Under the pieces are notes generated by a model. That model did not search any database, was not told the origin of the DNA, and was given only the letters and a program-made list of their open reading frames with translations. Source: Acetivibrio clariflavus DSM 19732 (lineage in GTDB: Bacteria; Bacillota; Clostridia; Acetivibrionales; Acetivibrionaceae). Taken from it: DNA of 64,000 bases. The position numbers and the translations under genes are program-made. Every line of letters begins with the position of its first letter. The first letter of the stretch is position 1. Positions 45,817 to 55,802 of this stretch are shown one piece after another. The stretch is from positions 620,001-684,000 of the forward strand of contig NC_016627.1 in the NCBI RefSeq assembly GCF_000237085.1, given 5' to 3'.

Positions 45817-48702
45817 ATGGGTTGCATAATATTTGAAACTTGTGGTACAGATGGAGATGTTTTGCCATTTATTCGTATAGGTAGAAAGTTATTAAATTAT
45901 GGTCATAGGGTAGCAATTGTTACTCATAGCTATTATGAAAGTATTGCTAAGGAATCAAAGCTTGATTTTATTTCGGTAGATACTCCTGCTGAGTATGCGC
46001 AATTTATTAATGACAATGCTTCAACAAGTCAAAATCCTCAAGGACATATATTTTTTTTGAAACGCCATGTATTATCACGTGTTCTGAGAACTTATGATAA
46101 AATAAAAAATTATTATGTACCTGGTCAAACAGTTATTTTCTCAAAATCACCTGGATTTATATCAACAATAGTTTCCGAGAAACTTGATATACCAAGAGTT
46201 ATGTGTTTTTTTGCTCCAAGTTTTATTATGTCGAAAGAATTTGTAATTACGTTTTATAATTTGCTAAAGGATGATATCATAAGTATTAGAAAAGAGTTAG
46301 GTCTCCATAGCGAATATAGTTGGGAAAAGTGGTGGAAATCGGCGGAAAGAAATATTGGCCTTTGGCCAGATTGGTTTGAAGCAGAAAAGTCAGATAGTAT
46401 AAATTCAGATAGTATATATATTGAGAGAGTGGGGTTTGTTGTAGACTCAAGTGAGTTTTGCGATATACCGGATGATGTTAAGTCCTTAATAAATGATAAA
46501 GAAAAACCAATTTTAATTAACAGTAGCTCTAGTTCCTTATTTATTAATTCAGATTTTTTTGAATCCAGTATAAAAGCTTGTGAGGTATTGGGCCAAAAAG
46601 CTATTATAGTGGGTCGCCATAAAGAGTTTATGCCTGCAAACTTACCAAAGGGAATTTATTATTTTAGCCATCTTCCATTTGGTTATTTGATGACAGAAGC
46701 AAAAGCTATTATTCATCATGGAGGAATTGGTACTTCTGCACAAGCACTTGCATCAGGACTTCCCCAATTAGTTCTGGCAGGAGGAGTAGATAGACCGGAT
46801 AATGCTATGTGTCTCAAGCGTTTAGGTGTTGGAGAATATCTGCTTCCTCCTCAATGGAATTATAAATGTGTAATGGAATCATTGCAAAGAATTATAACTT
46901 CTAAAACAGTAAAAGAAGCTTGCTTGAGTGTTGCAGAAAAGATGAAAAAGGATAATCCCATAGCTTCTATATGTAATATAATAGATTCTATTTTAAATTC
47001 TAAAGAAAGAAAAATGAATAAGGACAAATTATATTATGAAGGAAATGAATTTGCTACTTTAAAAAAATGTGACTATGATGAGAATAATTTTCATGAAAAA
47101 AATGATAATGAAAACGATATTGATAAACTTATAAAAAATTATTCTAAAGAAAAATTGGAATTAGCTTTATTGCTATTAACAAAATCAAGTCCAACCACCT
47201 TGGGTAAAGAGAGTTTAATAGTTAAGCAACCCCGAAAAGAAGGTATAAATATATTTCCACTTACATATTATCAAGAAAGATTTTGGTTTTTAAATAAGAT
47301 AGAGCCAAATTCTTTAGCACTTAATACTTTTTCAGCCTATATGATTTATGGAAATCTGAACGTTGAGGCACTAGAAAAAACATTTAATGAAATCATCAAT
47401 AGGCATGAAAATTTACGTACCACCTTCGGGGAAATAGATGGAAAACCAGTGCAATTTGTTTTACCAACGATTGAATTTAGATTACCAGTTATTGATATTC
47501 AAGGTGATGATAGAAATAATCAAAACCTAGAAGTCGAAAGAATTTTGAGTACAAAAAGTTATGAACCATTTGACCTATCAAAAGGCCCATTAATAAGAGT
47601 TCTACTAATAAAATTATCAGAGGATGAACATATAATTTGGTGGGGAATGCACCATATTATAAATGATGGATGGGGATCTACAGTACTTATCAGAGAAATT
47701 AAAGAATTGTACTCATGGTTTGCTTATAATAAAAAACATAACCTTTCTGAACTTAATGTGCAATGTCCTGATTTTGCAGTTTGGCAAAGAACATATTCCA
47801 ATAAGGGTGAAAAAAAAGATAGAATGATAAAATACTGGAAAAAGCAATTAGAAGGTTGTAATTTTAAACTGAGTTTACCATCAGACTATACAAGGCCTTT
47901 GGTAAGAACTTATAATGGGTCGGAAGAGTTGTTTTACCTGCCTAAAAGTATTAGAACAAAATTGAAAACCTTATCTAATGAAGTTGGGGTTTCCCTATTT
48001 ATGACTTTACTTTCAGCATTTAAATTACTTGTATACATAAATACAAATGAACATGATATTGTTATTGGTTCGCCTGTTTCCGGTCGTAACAGTGAAGTTC
48101 TAGAGAATTTGATTTGCGATTTAACAAATATGTTAGTTTTAAGAACAGTTATAGATGAAAACGACAGAATATATGATGTAATGCATAAAGTAAAAGAAAC
48201 TGCATTAGGTGCATTTCAAAATCAAGAATTACCCTTCCAAGAGATATATAGTGTATTGCATTATGAGATTGAACCAGGTTATTCACCTCTATTTCAAATG
48301 ATGTTTGTTTTTCATGAAATTTTTCCACAAGAGAAGGAGCAATTTCTGGAAGGGTTAAATACGAGATATTTAAACATTAAGAAAAAAGTATCGCAATTCG
48401 ATATATCTCTTAATATGTTTGATGATAATGAAGAAGGGCTCTATGGTAAATTTGAATATAATACTGATTTGTTCTCTAGAGAAACCATTTTGAAATTTGT
48501 TAATCAGTTTAAAGAATTGTTAGAGGTCCTAATAGAGAATCCTGACTTAAAAATATCAGAATTGTGCGTAAAGATTAATGATAATTATCATCAAAAGCTT
48601 ATAAAAGGTGAAAAAGAGGAAAATGTTCTTGATATAGAGAAAGATATCGTAGATGCTGATTCGGATAATGGCGCTGGATATCAAATATATAAAATATTGT
48701 AA
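45817..48702 (+). CDS. Fusion of a GT1-type glycosyltransferase and an NRPS condensation domain
   Basis: A 961-residue protein. The first ~410 residues are a macrolide/UGT-type glycosyltransferase: N-terminal TCGTDGDVLPFIRIGRKL and the donor-site AIIHHGGIGTSAQALASGLPQ with DRPDNA. After a charged linker, a condensation domain spans ~475-920 with the active site HHIINDG (His612, His613), plus FPLTYYQERFWFL at its front and GSPVSGRN later. The protein ends with its own stop ~40 residues after the domain; no adenylation or carrier domain follows. It probably condenses the FkbH-loaded acyl group with an amine or hydroxyl and glycosylates an intermediate (inference). Start ATG 45817 after AAAGGAAG; a TTG at 45808 is too close. 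Confidence 0.88.
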   Translation: MGCIIFETCGTDGDVLPFIRIGRKLLNYGHRVAIVTHSYYESIAKESKLDFISVDTPAEYAQFINDNASTSQNPQGHIFFLKRHVLSRVLRTYDKIKNYYVPGQTVIFSKSPGFISTIVSEKLDIPRVMCFFAPSFIMSKEFVITFYNLLKDDIISIRKELGLHSEYSWEKWWKSAERNIGLWPDWFEAEKSDSINSDSIYIERVGFVVDSSEFCDIPDDVKSLINDKEKPILINSSSSSLFINSDFFESSIKACEVLGQKAIIVGRHKEFMPANLPKGIYYFSHLPFGYLMTEAKAIIHHGGIGTSAQALASGLPQLVLAGGVDRPDNAMCLKRLGVGEYLLPPQWNYKCVMESLQRIITSKTVKEACLSVAEKMKKDNPIASICNIIDSILNSKERKMNKDKLYYEGNEFATLKKCDYDENNFHEKNDNENDIDKLIKNYSKEKLELALLLLTKSSPTTLGKESLIVKQPRKEGINIFPLTYYQERFWFLNKIEPNSLALNTFSAYMIYGNLNVEALEKTFNEIINRHENLRTTFGEIDGKPVQFVLPTIEFRLPVIDIQGDDRNNQNLEVERILSTKSYEPFDLSKGPLIRVLLIKLSEDEHIIWWGMHHIINDGWGSTVLIREIKELYSWFAYNKKHNLSELNVQCPDFAVWQRTYSNKGEKKDRMIKYWKKQLEGCNFKLSLPSDYTRPLVRTYNGSEELFYLPKSIRTKLKTLSNEVGVSLFMTLLSAFKLLVYINTNEHDIVIGSPVSGRNSEVLENLICDLTNMLVLRTVIDENDRIYDVMHKVKETALGAFQNQELPFQEIYSVLHYEIEPGYSPLFQMMFVFHEIFPQEKEQFLEGLNTRYLNIKKKVSQFDISLNMFDDNEEGLYGKFEYNTDLFSRETILKFVNQFKELLEVLIENPDLKISELCVKINDNYHQKLIKGEKEENVLDIEKDIVDADSDNGAGYQIYKIL

Positions 48703-48981
48703 TAATAATGGGATTACGTGATAAAACTGATTACCTCAGGTGATAAATTTATACATTGAATACCTTGCTTTTGATATACAAAATTATCAGGTGTTTAATG
48801 TAAAATATAAATGGGCAAAAGTGAAAAAAAAATTCCCCACTTTTGCAATTAATAAATCCTCAGAAATGAAAAAAGCCATTGAAGGCACCACCATTTAAAT
48901 TTATCCTTGTATTAGAGACCATTCTTTTACAAGGAGGAACTGGAGGATGCTATCAATGACTCAAAAAATCATATCAGAAAA

Positions 48982-50475
48982 ATGTATTATGAACAAGGTA
49001 TAAGCATTAGTCAAATTTCTAGGGAAACCAACTTTGATAGAAAAACTATAAGAAAGTATATAGACAAAACAGATTGGAATGAATATCCCATTGATAAAAG
49101 TGTAAAAAGAGGAAGGCCAGAAAAACTTAAACCTTTTAAGGATACCATAGACAAGTGGCTTATGGAAGATAAGACAGCAAGAAGAAAACAGAGACATACT
49201 GCAAAACGTATTTTTGAAAGATTAACTGAAATATATAAAGATGACTTTGATTGTTGTTACAAGACAGTATCAAATTATGTTAGAAGGAGGAAAAAAGAAA
49301 TATATGCAAAATCATATGGGTACCTGCCTTTGGAACATAGGCCAGGAGAAGCTCAGGTAGACTTTGGTGAAGCAGACTTCTATCTAAACGATAGATTATA
49401 CAATGGTTACTACATAAATATTTCATTCCCATACAGCAATCAAGGATATACTCAGCTTTTCAAAGGTCAAAATCAGGAATGCCTTTTTGAAGGACTTATC
49501 AATATATTTAAGCATATTCAGGGAGTACCCTATAGGATATGGTTTGATAATGCTAGCACTATAGTTGCAAAAGTATTAAAAGGAGGCGATAGAGATTTAA
49601 CAGATGATTTTTTGAGGTTTAAAGAACACTACAACTTTGAAGCTGTGTTTTGTAATCCTAACTCTGGTCATGAGAAGGGATCAGTTGAGTCAAAAGTGGG
49701 ATATCACAGAAGGAACATGTTTGTTCCTGTACCTAAAATAACTAATCTGGAAGAATTCAATAAAGAACTTTTAATAAAATGTGATAATGATGCAGATAGA
49801 GAACATTATCGAAAAGGAGTAAAAATATCAGAATTGCATATTGAAGATAGAAAATCATTAATACCACTACCAACTGTAGAATTTGATACAGGAAAATATT
49901 TAACTGTAAAAACAAATGGGTGTGGGAAATTTACACTAAATAATGGAATCCACGAATATTCTACATCTCCTAAATATGCAAATGAAAAAATTAATATCAA
50001 GATAACAGCTAATGAGGTAATTATACTTGATGAAAACTACAGAGAAACAATCAAACATACTCGACTATATGGTGATACTAAGCAGGAGAGCATGCAATGG
50101 CTTCCCTATCTTAATACTCTAGCCAAAAGACCTGGAGCATTGAAATATACTGGAATATATACTATGCTGCCACATCCTATGAAAGAGTATATAGAAACTT
50201 GTTCGAGACCTGAAAGGGGAAGAATTCTTCAAACCATAGCAACGATATGTGAGAAATCAAACTTTGAAACAGCAGTAAAAGCAGTAAGTGAAGCTCTTTT
50301 GTATGGAGCAGCGGATGCAGATAGCTTGACAGCTCTTTTCAGCAGGCTAAATACTCCTGAACTTGATCTAAAACCTGCTAGAGTACCAGAGGGTATACCA
50401 AAACTTAAAAAGGTTGTTACCGATGTTTCTGCATATGATGCTTTGATAAAGGAAGCAGGTGGTAGTTTATGCTAA
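48982..50475 (+). CDS. istA: IstA, IS21-family transposase
   Basis: A 497-residue DDE transposase: helix-turn-helix GISISQISRETNFDRKTIRKYID at the N-terminus, then the core EAQVDFGEADF (first Asp), IWFDNAST (second Asp) and NPNSGHEKGSVESKVGYHRRN (Glu), followed by a C-terminal beta-rich domain. The frame is open upstream of 48982 but has no start codon. A GGAGG-preceded ATG at 48947 reads MLSMTQ and then ends, which suggests a one-base shift close to the natural start. The stop overlaps the istB start by seven bases (normal for IS21). Confidence 0.9.
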   Translation: MYYEQGISISQISRETNFDRKTIRKYIDKTDWNEYPIDKSVKRGRPEKLKPFKDTIDKWLMEDKTARRKQRHTAKRIFERLTEIYKDDFDCCYKTVSNYVRRRKKEIYAKSYGYLPLEHRPGEAQVDFGEADFYLNDRLYNGYYINISFPYSNQGYTQLFKGQNQECLFEGLINIFKHIQGVPYRIWFDNASTIVAKVLKGGDRDLTDDFLRFKEHYNFEAVFCNPNSGHEKGSVESKVGYHRRNMFVPVPKITNLEEFNKELLIKCDNDADREHYRKGVKISELHIEDRKSLIPLPTVEFDTGKYLTVKTNGCGKFTLNNGIHEYSTSPKYANEKINIKITANEVIILDENYRETIKHTRLYGDTKQESMQWLPYLNTLAKRPGALKYTGIYTMLPHPMKEYIETCSRPERGRILQTIATICEKSNFETAVKAVSEALLYGAADADSLTALFSRLNTPELDLKPARVPEGIPKLKKVVTDVSAYDALIKEAGGSLC

Positions 50476-51195
50476 GTCTTGAAATAGCAGATTGCTGTAA
50501 GGCATTAAAAATTAGTCAAAACATGGTGGAAAACAGTCAAAAGATAACTGCGGACAGTCATCAAGAATACTTACTCAAATTATTGAAGCTTGAGATAGAG
50601 CACCGAGAAAAGACCAGACAAAATAGGCTGATAAAGAGTGCAGGATTTTATACAATGAAATCCTTGGAAGCGTTTAAATTTGACGAAGTTACTGTTCCTG
50701 CGAGTATAATATTGATTATTTAAGAAAATGTGAATTCATAAGAGACAAGAGCAATCTAATGTTTTATGGGAATGTGGGAACTGGAAAAACTCATTTAGCA
50801 ACGGCTATAGGTATAGAAGCATGTAAGCTAGGTAAATCAGTAAAGTTCTTCAGGACAGCCGCTTTAGTAAACAAGCTTTCAGAGGCAAAGAAAGCCAAAG
50901 AACTTTCGGGATTTATCAAGCAATTATGAAAAATGATCTTTTGATATTTGATGAATGGGGGTATATTCCTCTAGACAGAGATGGTTCACAGCTTTTATTC
51001 GAGATAATATCTGAATGCTATGAGAGAAAGAGCATAATCATCACAACCAACATAGAATTTTCAAGATGGACTAATGTACTCTATGATGAACAAATGACAG
51101 GAGCACTCATAGACAGGCTGCTACATCATTGTCACTTGCTAATTTTTAATGGTGAGAGTGAGAGAATGAAAAACTCATTAATCAGACAAGGTTAA
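50469..51195 (+). pseudogene. istB: IstB helper ATPase, broken by two frameshifts
   Basis: The N-terminal part (50469-50723) is in one frame. Near 50705 the sense continues in a second frame, with Walker A GNVGTGKTH and then ACKLGKSVKFF, and a stop (TGA) at 50927-50929. From 50926 a third frame carries KNDLLIFDEWGYIPLD, TTNIEFSRW and the C-terminus to 51195. All parts of the DnaC-like AAA+ protein are present but not in one frame, so the helper is inactive unless these are sequencing errors or recoded. Confidence 0.88.
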
Positions 51196-51236
51196 CATAA
51201 AAATTCCTCACCGGTGCCTGGGGAAAAATTTTTTCA

Positions 51237-51621
51237 TAACTGAGGAAATAATTATTGCAAAAAACACAGGCTTTGAAGTAATTGCATTTATATAAAAAAA
51301 TTCCATTTAAGCTGTCTTGGTTAATATTTACAATAAAGATGTTTGCCAGATAAAGTTACTGAGAATTAGATGTTTTTATGCGATAAAAAATAGAAAATAT
51401 GGATAGGAATTTTGCCAGGAAGAGTAAATTGTTATTTTGATTTTTGTGTATTTATGATAATGTAGTAGTTGTCAAGGTCCCAAAATTGGGCTTCTTTGAC
51501 AACTACATTATACTTTGTTCTCATGCTTTATGTGCTGTTTGTTTGTCGGTATTATTTTCTATTTGAAATTTATTTGCTCTAACTTATCGGTATGAGGGAA
51601 TTTGAGTATTGATATAATGTA
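51237..51621. other. Intergenic region after IS21
   Basis: About 385 AT-rich bases with one strong hairpin (next entry). No remnant of further biosynthetic genes was recognised. Confidence 0.5.
51465..51506. terminator. Nested hairpin near the end of the rluA gene
   Basis: GTAGTTGTCAA at 51465-51475 pairs perfectly with TTGACAACTAC at 51496-51506. An inner palindrome CCCAAAATTGGG lies in the loop. It sits about 115 bases beyond the minus-strand rluA stop without a strong T tract, so a terminator is possible, as is an unrecognised mobile-element end. Confidence 0.45.
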
Positions 51622-52593
51622 TTATACATTTTTATACGGATGTATAATATTACTAAAATTAGGCTCAATTTCGAATTTTTTTCCGTTTAAATAGCTTAGA
51701 ATACCGCTTGTTTTAGAAAATTCAAACTTAATTTTATACGCCCAGAGGGCTTGATATTTTAACTTTAGGGCACGGTTTAAATTATTGTCTCCATATTTGC
51801 TGTCTCCGACTATGGGATGGCCTATATAGGCCATATGTGCCCTGATTTGATGTGTTCGGCCGGTAATCAGCTCAACTTCCAGCAAACTTCCCTTTTCATT
51901 TGCAGTTAAATTTTCAATTACTGAGAGTGTTTTGTATTTGGTTATTATTTCTAAAGAATTTTTGGTTTTATAACTGTTTATGTAAACTCGACTTTTTCGC
52001 TCATCCTTTTCAAGAAATGCTTTAAGTGTAGCACTATTTTTTTCCGGTATACCACGAACAATACACTGGTAGTATTTTTTAATTTCTTTTTTTCTTATTT
52101 TCTCCAGCATTATTTTTAATGCTTCATTGTTTTTGGCAATTATTACGAGACCTCCTGTATTGCGGTCAAGTCTGTGGCATAGAGCAGGGGTGAAACTTTT
52201 TGAGTCTGTACTGTCTGCATTGCTGCGAATATAGTCTGTTACAAGGTCAATAAGTGTGTTTTCGGTACTGTCCTTGTCGGGATGAACAGGTATACCTTGC
52301 ATTTTATTTACAATTAGAATGTTTTTATCCTCATATACAACTGTAAAAGCCTTAGTATGGTTAAAGGGTTGGGATGATCCATTGCCGTAAAGGATTTCAT
52401 CTATGATATATACCTCGACTATATCCCCGGGATTTGCAATATAGTTTTCCTTTACCCTTATACCGTTTACCTTTATATCTTTTTTTCTAAAGGCTTTATA
52501 CATGAAACTTTGAGGTAAATTGGGATATTTTTCTCTTAATATTTTATCAATACGTCTATTGCCACTGTCTTTATCTATTACAAACTTTTGCAT
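51622..52593 (-). CDS. RluA-family pseudouridine synthase
   Basis: A 323-residue enzyme: N-terminal S4 RNA-binding domain (LPQSFMYKAFRKKDIKVNGIRVKENY), then the catalytic domain with HRLDRNTGGLVIIAKN, which carries the essential Asp, and GRTHQIRAHMAYIGHPIVGD. RluA-type enzymes isomerise uridines in rRNA or tRNA; the exact site (RluC/RluD-like) cannot be told. AGAGGAG precedes the ATG. The gene lies 45 bases downstream of the guanylyltransferase gene on the same strand with a terminator between them. Confidence 0.92.
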   Translation of the reverse strand: MQKFVIDKDSGNRRIDKILREKYPNLPQSFMYKAFRKKDIKVNGIRVKENYIANPGDIVEVYIIDEILYGNGSSQPFNHTKAFTVVYEDKNILIVNKMQGIPVHPDKDSTENTLIDLVTDYIRSNADSTDSKSFTPALCHRLDRNTGGLVIIAKNNEALKIMLEKIRKKEIKKYYQCIVRGIPEKNSATLKAFLEKDERKSRVYINSYKTKNSLEIITKYKTLSVIENLTANEKGSLLEVELITGRTHQIRAHMAYIGHPIVGDSKYGDNNLNRALKLKYQALWAYKIKFEFSKTSGILSYLNGKKFEIEPNFSNIIHPYKNV

Positions 52594-52603
52594 ATTACTC
52601 CTC

Positions 52604-52629
52604 TAAAAAGACTCTCCGTGAGGAGAGTC
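52604..52629 (-). terminator. Terminator between the guanylyltransferase gene and rluA
   Basis: GACTCTCC at 52610-52617 pairs perfectly with GGAGAGTC at 52622-52629 around GTGA. On the minus strand a run of five T follows. It ends the upstream gene directly before the rluA ribosome site. Confidence 0.8.
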
Positions 52630-52638
52630 GCCATTATT

Positions 52639-55083
52639 TCATGAATTGATTATCCTTTTTATCTTTTCAAGATATTTTTCCGATATCATATCGGCAACGC
52701 TTGGACTTTCGCCTTCCGAATATATTCTGCAAAGAGGAAGATCTGCATCGGGTAATACGAGAGCCCAGCCGTTTTCCATTATAAATTTGACACCATCAAG
52801 CAACTCTACCTTTTCGCTGTCCTTTTCTGTTATTAGTGTTCTCATAACTCGCCCTTTCAATTCCCAGGGGCAGAATATTTTCTTTTTACTCACATAAAAA
52901 TCCGGTATTTCTTTAAGTATATCAGATAATGTGGTATTTTTCACGCATAAAAATTCAAGAATCTTGATAAGCCCTGCAAGAGCATCGAAGTTCAATAGGA
53001 ATTGATCCATATTTTCTTTGTTTTTGAATAGATTGTTGTTCAGCATTTGTTCCATAACTGCCTGGGGTGAGGTTTTTGTACGTACAACTTTTCCATTGTA
53101 TTTTTCAGCCATGGTTTCGATGATTGACGGTGCGGTAATGGGCACAACCACTTTTGAACCCGGATTGCTTTTAAAGGAGATTAATGAGGTCAGAGAAAGG
53201 AAAAGATCATCTTTTACTATTTTCCCGTTTTTGTCTACGAGAACAAGGGTTTCACCGTTGCTGTCGATAAAGGCCGCAAAATTGGCATCATTAGTTTTTA
53301 TTTTATCTACAATGGTATCTATTTCATTTAAATTGGAGGATGAAAAGCTTGCAACTTTACATCCGATGTCTGTTAGCATGGGAACTACTATTGATATAAC
53401 AAAATCTGAAGGCGAAACGATGCAAACTTTTGGAGAACTATTCCTTATTGCGTCAGTGTCAATTTCGTTAAGTATGGAACGAACATAGTAATTTTTGAAA
53501 TCGGTTATATTGTTCAGACGGCTGATTTCTTCTCCGGAACAGCGTTTAAAATCTTCCCGGAAAAAGGCATTTTCAATTTTACGTTCCATGACTCTGCTAA
53601 TACTCGCACCTTTTGCGTCCATGAAGTCCACTCTAAGTTTATTGGGGTTGTCGTCGCTTAGTTTTATGTGAATTCCCCCTTCAACAGCGAGAAAACTGAT
53701 GGCATGTCGTGAAATAGGGGTAAGGAGACTGCTCATATTAAATACTTCCACACCTACCGACAGCATACCCGATATAAATGCATGTTTGAACATTCTTGCA
53801 GAGTTGGAAGTGGTTGAACTTACAATAACCTTTGAACCTTTTTTGAATATTGAACCATAAGCAGCACCCAAACGGGTTGCAAACTCAGGAGAGATATCGA
53901 CATTAATAATTCCCGACAGACCGTTTTCACCGAAAATGGTTTTTGAATGCTTTGAACCCCAAATGATATTTCTATCCACAATAGCCAGAGGATCTACTGT
54001 CTTTTGAGGCCAGATACGGATATTGGGTTTTATAATAGCTCTTTCATTTATGACACAGTTATCGCCAACAACTGCGTTTTCAAATATTCGCGCATAGTGT
54101 TTGAGATTTATTTTATTACAAAGGATGGCACCTCTTATTTCAGAACCATATTCAATATAGTTTCCGTTCCAAAGTACGCTTCTTTTAATGGTGGATTCAT
54201 CTTCCACCACATTGTTGCTGCCGAGAACACTATAGCTGTCAATTACAGCACCGCTTCCTATACGACAATTGTCGCCTATTACACAGGGTGCATTTAATGT
54301 GGCATGGGAATCAATAATGCTACCTGAACCGACCCAGATACCTTTTTTAACCTCTGTCAATGTTGTATTTATTTTTACCTTGCCGTCAAGTACATCATAG
54401 TGTGCTTGAAGATAGGCTTGCAGGTCCCCTATGTCGCACCAGTAGCCTGACATTACATACCCAAACATGGGTTCTTTTTTTTCCAGCAGCAGAGGGAAAA
54501 GGTCCTGGCTAAAGTCTGTCTTTTTTCCTTGTTCCAGGTAATCCATTATTTCCGGTTCCAATATATAAGTTCCGGTATTTACTGTGTCGCTGAAAACTTC
54601 ACCCCAACTTGGCTTTTCAAGAAAACCGGTTATTGTACCGTTTTTATCGGTAATTACAACACCATATTCTAAAGGTACGTCTACTCTGGTTAAAACGATA
54701 GTGGCTTTTGATTTCTTTTCTCTATGAAATTCTATAGCTTTGGTAATGTCCATATCTGTAAGGGAATCACCGCTTATTACGATAAAAGTTTCATCAAGGA
54801 AATCACCGGCATTTTTTACACTGCCTGCAGTTCCTAAGGGTACATCTTCTGTAAAATATTGAATATTGACTCCAAAATGCGAACCGTTTCCAAAATAGTC
54901 CTTGATTTTCTGAGGCAGATACATTAATGTGACTCCTATTTCGGTAATGCCGTGTTTTTTGAGTAAATTTATAATATGTTCCATTATCGGTATATTCATT
55001 ACCGGAACCATAGGTTTAGGTAAGTCACATGTAAGAGGACGCAGTCTTGATCCTTCACCGCCAGCCATAATAATTGCTTTCAT
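52639..55083 (-). CDS. Mannose-1-phosphate guanylyltransferase fused to a degenerate phosphomannomutase
   Basis: An 814-residue fusion. Residues 1-235 are a sugar-nucleotidyltransferase ([38 protein letters not shown]). Residues ~250-365 form left-handed beta-helix hexapeptide repeats, and ~380-810 are related to phosphomannomutase. In the last part the phosphoserine loop reads [13 protein letters not shown] and the metal-binding DPDADR region reads IDSNGE, so mutase activity is unlikely. The first part should make GDP-mannose or another NDP-sugar for polysaccharide or glycoprotein synthesis. ATG 55083 is preceded by AAAGGATGG. Confidence 0.87.
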   Translation of the reverse strand: MKAIIMAGGEGSRLRPLTCDLPKPMVPVMNIPIMEHIINLLKKHGITEIGVTLMYLPQKIKDYFGNGSHFGVNIQYFTEDVPLGTAGSVKNAGDFLDETFIVISGDSLTDMDITKAIEFHREKKSKATIVLTRVDVPLEYGVVITDKNGTITGFLEKPSWGEVFSDTVNTGTYILEPEIMDYLEQGKKTDFSQDLFPLLLEKKEPMFGYVMSGYWCDIGDLQAYLQAHYDVLDGKVKINTTLTEVKKGIWVGSGSIIDSHATLNAPCVIGDNCRIGSGAVIDSYSVLGSNNVVEDESTIKRSVLWNGNYIEYGSEIRGAILCNKINLKHYARIFENAVVGDNCVINERAIIKPNIRIWPQKTVDPLAIVDRNIIWGSKHSKTIFGENGLSGIINVDISPEFATRLGAAYGSIFKKGSKVIVSSTTSNSARMFKHAFISGMLSVGVEVFNMSSLLTPISRHAISFLAVEGGIHIKLSDDNPNKLRVDFMDAKGASISRVMERKIENAFFREDFKRCSGEEISRLNNITDFKNYYVRSILNEIDTDAIRNSSPKVCIVSPSDFVISIVVPMLTDIGCKVASFSSSNLNEIDTIVDKIKTNDANFAAFIDSNGETLVLVDKNGKIVKDDLFLSLTSLISFKSNPGSKVVVPITAPSIIETMAEKYNGKVVRTKTSPQAVMEQMLNNNLFKNKENMDQFLLNFDALAGLIKILEFLCVKNTTLSDILKEIPDFYVSKKKIFCPWELKGRVMRTLITEKDSEKVELLDGVKFIMENGWALVLPDADLPLCRIYSEGESPSVADMISEKYLEKIKRIINS

Positions 55084-55524
55084 TTAAGGACCATCCTTTC
55101 ACAATTGATATCATGGTGTAAGTCGATTGCTTTGAGATTTACCTCTTTTAGATTTTCATAAAAGAGGTATGTCAGTTTAAGTTAATACTTTACATTCAAT
55201 TTTTATTATTGAGAAATTAAATTTATTTATTATCTATTGAACGCAGAATACTTAATATTCAAAATATAATGCCAACGTTCAATATTGGTAATTAGCTCAA
55301 GAAAATTCAGGATATAAAGTACAAACTAAAAGAAAGTTTTAGCCAAACTTGAATAATTTAAGTATCGTATAAACCGCTACTAATGTCCATTTATATATTA
55401 TTTATATTCAATACAGTTTAGAAAAATCCTTTATAGAATTAATGAAAAAATATATCGGAAAATTTAATATTTATAGATTTAGATTACCATATCTGATAAA
55501 AATGAGGAAAATTTGAGGAAAGGG
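55084..55524. other. Intergenic region, no gene seen
   Basis: Roughly 440 AT-rich bases between the divergent guanylyltransferase and peptidoglycan-binding protein genes. An AAAAGAGGT/ACCTCTTTT inverted pair at about 55140-55170 may be a small hairpin. Nothing else was recognised. Confidence 0.45.
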
Positions 55525-55553
55525 TTTACATGTCCGGTTTATTTGTATAAAAT
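55525..55553 (+). promoter_or_regulatory. Putative promoter of the c-di-AMP riboswitch transcript
   Basis: TTTACA at 55525-55530 and TAAAAT at 55548-55553 with a 17-base spacer, about 115 bases before the aptamer. Confidence 0.5.
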
Positions 55554-55668
55554 ATAAGGCAAGGAAAAGCTCTCACTTGAGTTTAAGTTAGAATAATGTA
55601 CATAAGTAAATACTTTTAGGTATTATTTTTGTATTTATTGTTACTGTAAAAAATGATACACTTATTAT

Positions 55669-55788
55669 TGCTGAATTCTCTATCTGTTTGAAAAAGTAGA
55701 GGAACGGGGGATATACATTTGGGGTTAATTCCGGTGATACCGGAAAGGGATTTCTTCCACCTAACCCGTCAACTAACCTCGTAAGCAT
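55669..55788 (+). promoter_or_regulatory. c-di-AMP riboswitch (ydaO/yuaA class)
   Basis: The segment matches the ydaO aptamer: GGAACGGGGGA at 55691-55701, TTTGGGGTTAATTCCGG, then CCTAACCCGTC and AACTAACCTCGTAAGC at the 3' side. TGCT at 55669-55672 can pair with AGCA at 55784-55787 to close P1, and CTCTA/TAGAG forms an upper stem. These RNAs bind c-di-AMP and usually switch off wall-remodelling and K+ transport genes. The ribosome site AAGGAGGAAT begins right after P1. The gene controlled is a secreted peptidoglycan-binding protein, a classical ydaO target. Confidence 0.92.
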
Positions 55789-55802
55789 TAAGGAGGAATT
55801 AG

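Larger units (their letters stand above)
48822..51236 (+). mobile_element. IS21-family element with a broken istB
   Basis: istA and istB lie between inverted ends: TGAAAAAAAAATTCCCCA at 48822-48839 and, reverse-complemented, TGAAAAAATTTTTCCCCA at 51219-51236 (16 of 18 identical). The true tips may extend a few bases further. It lies 120 bases past the condensation protein and forms the right border of the AT-rich operon. With istB broken it is probably immobile on its own. Confidence 0.8.

Noticed and set aside
45817-48702. The condensation-domain protein might be an NRPS cut short by IS21.
   Set aside because: It ends with its own stop codon 120 bases before the IS21 inverted repeat and after a complete condensation domain, so IS21 does not interrupt it. 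Loss of later genes beyond the IS cannot be excluded.
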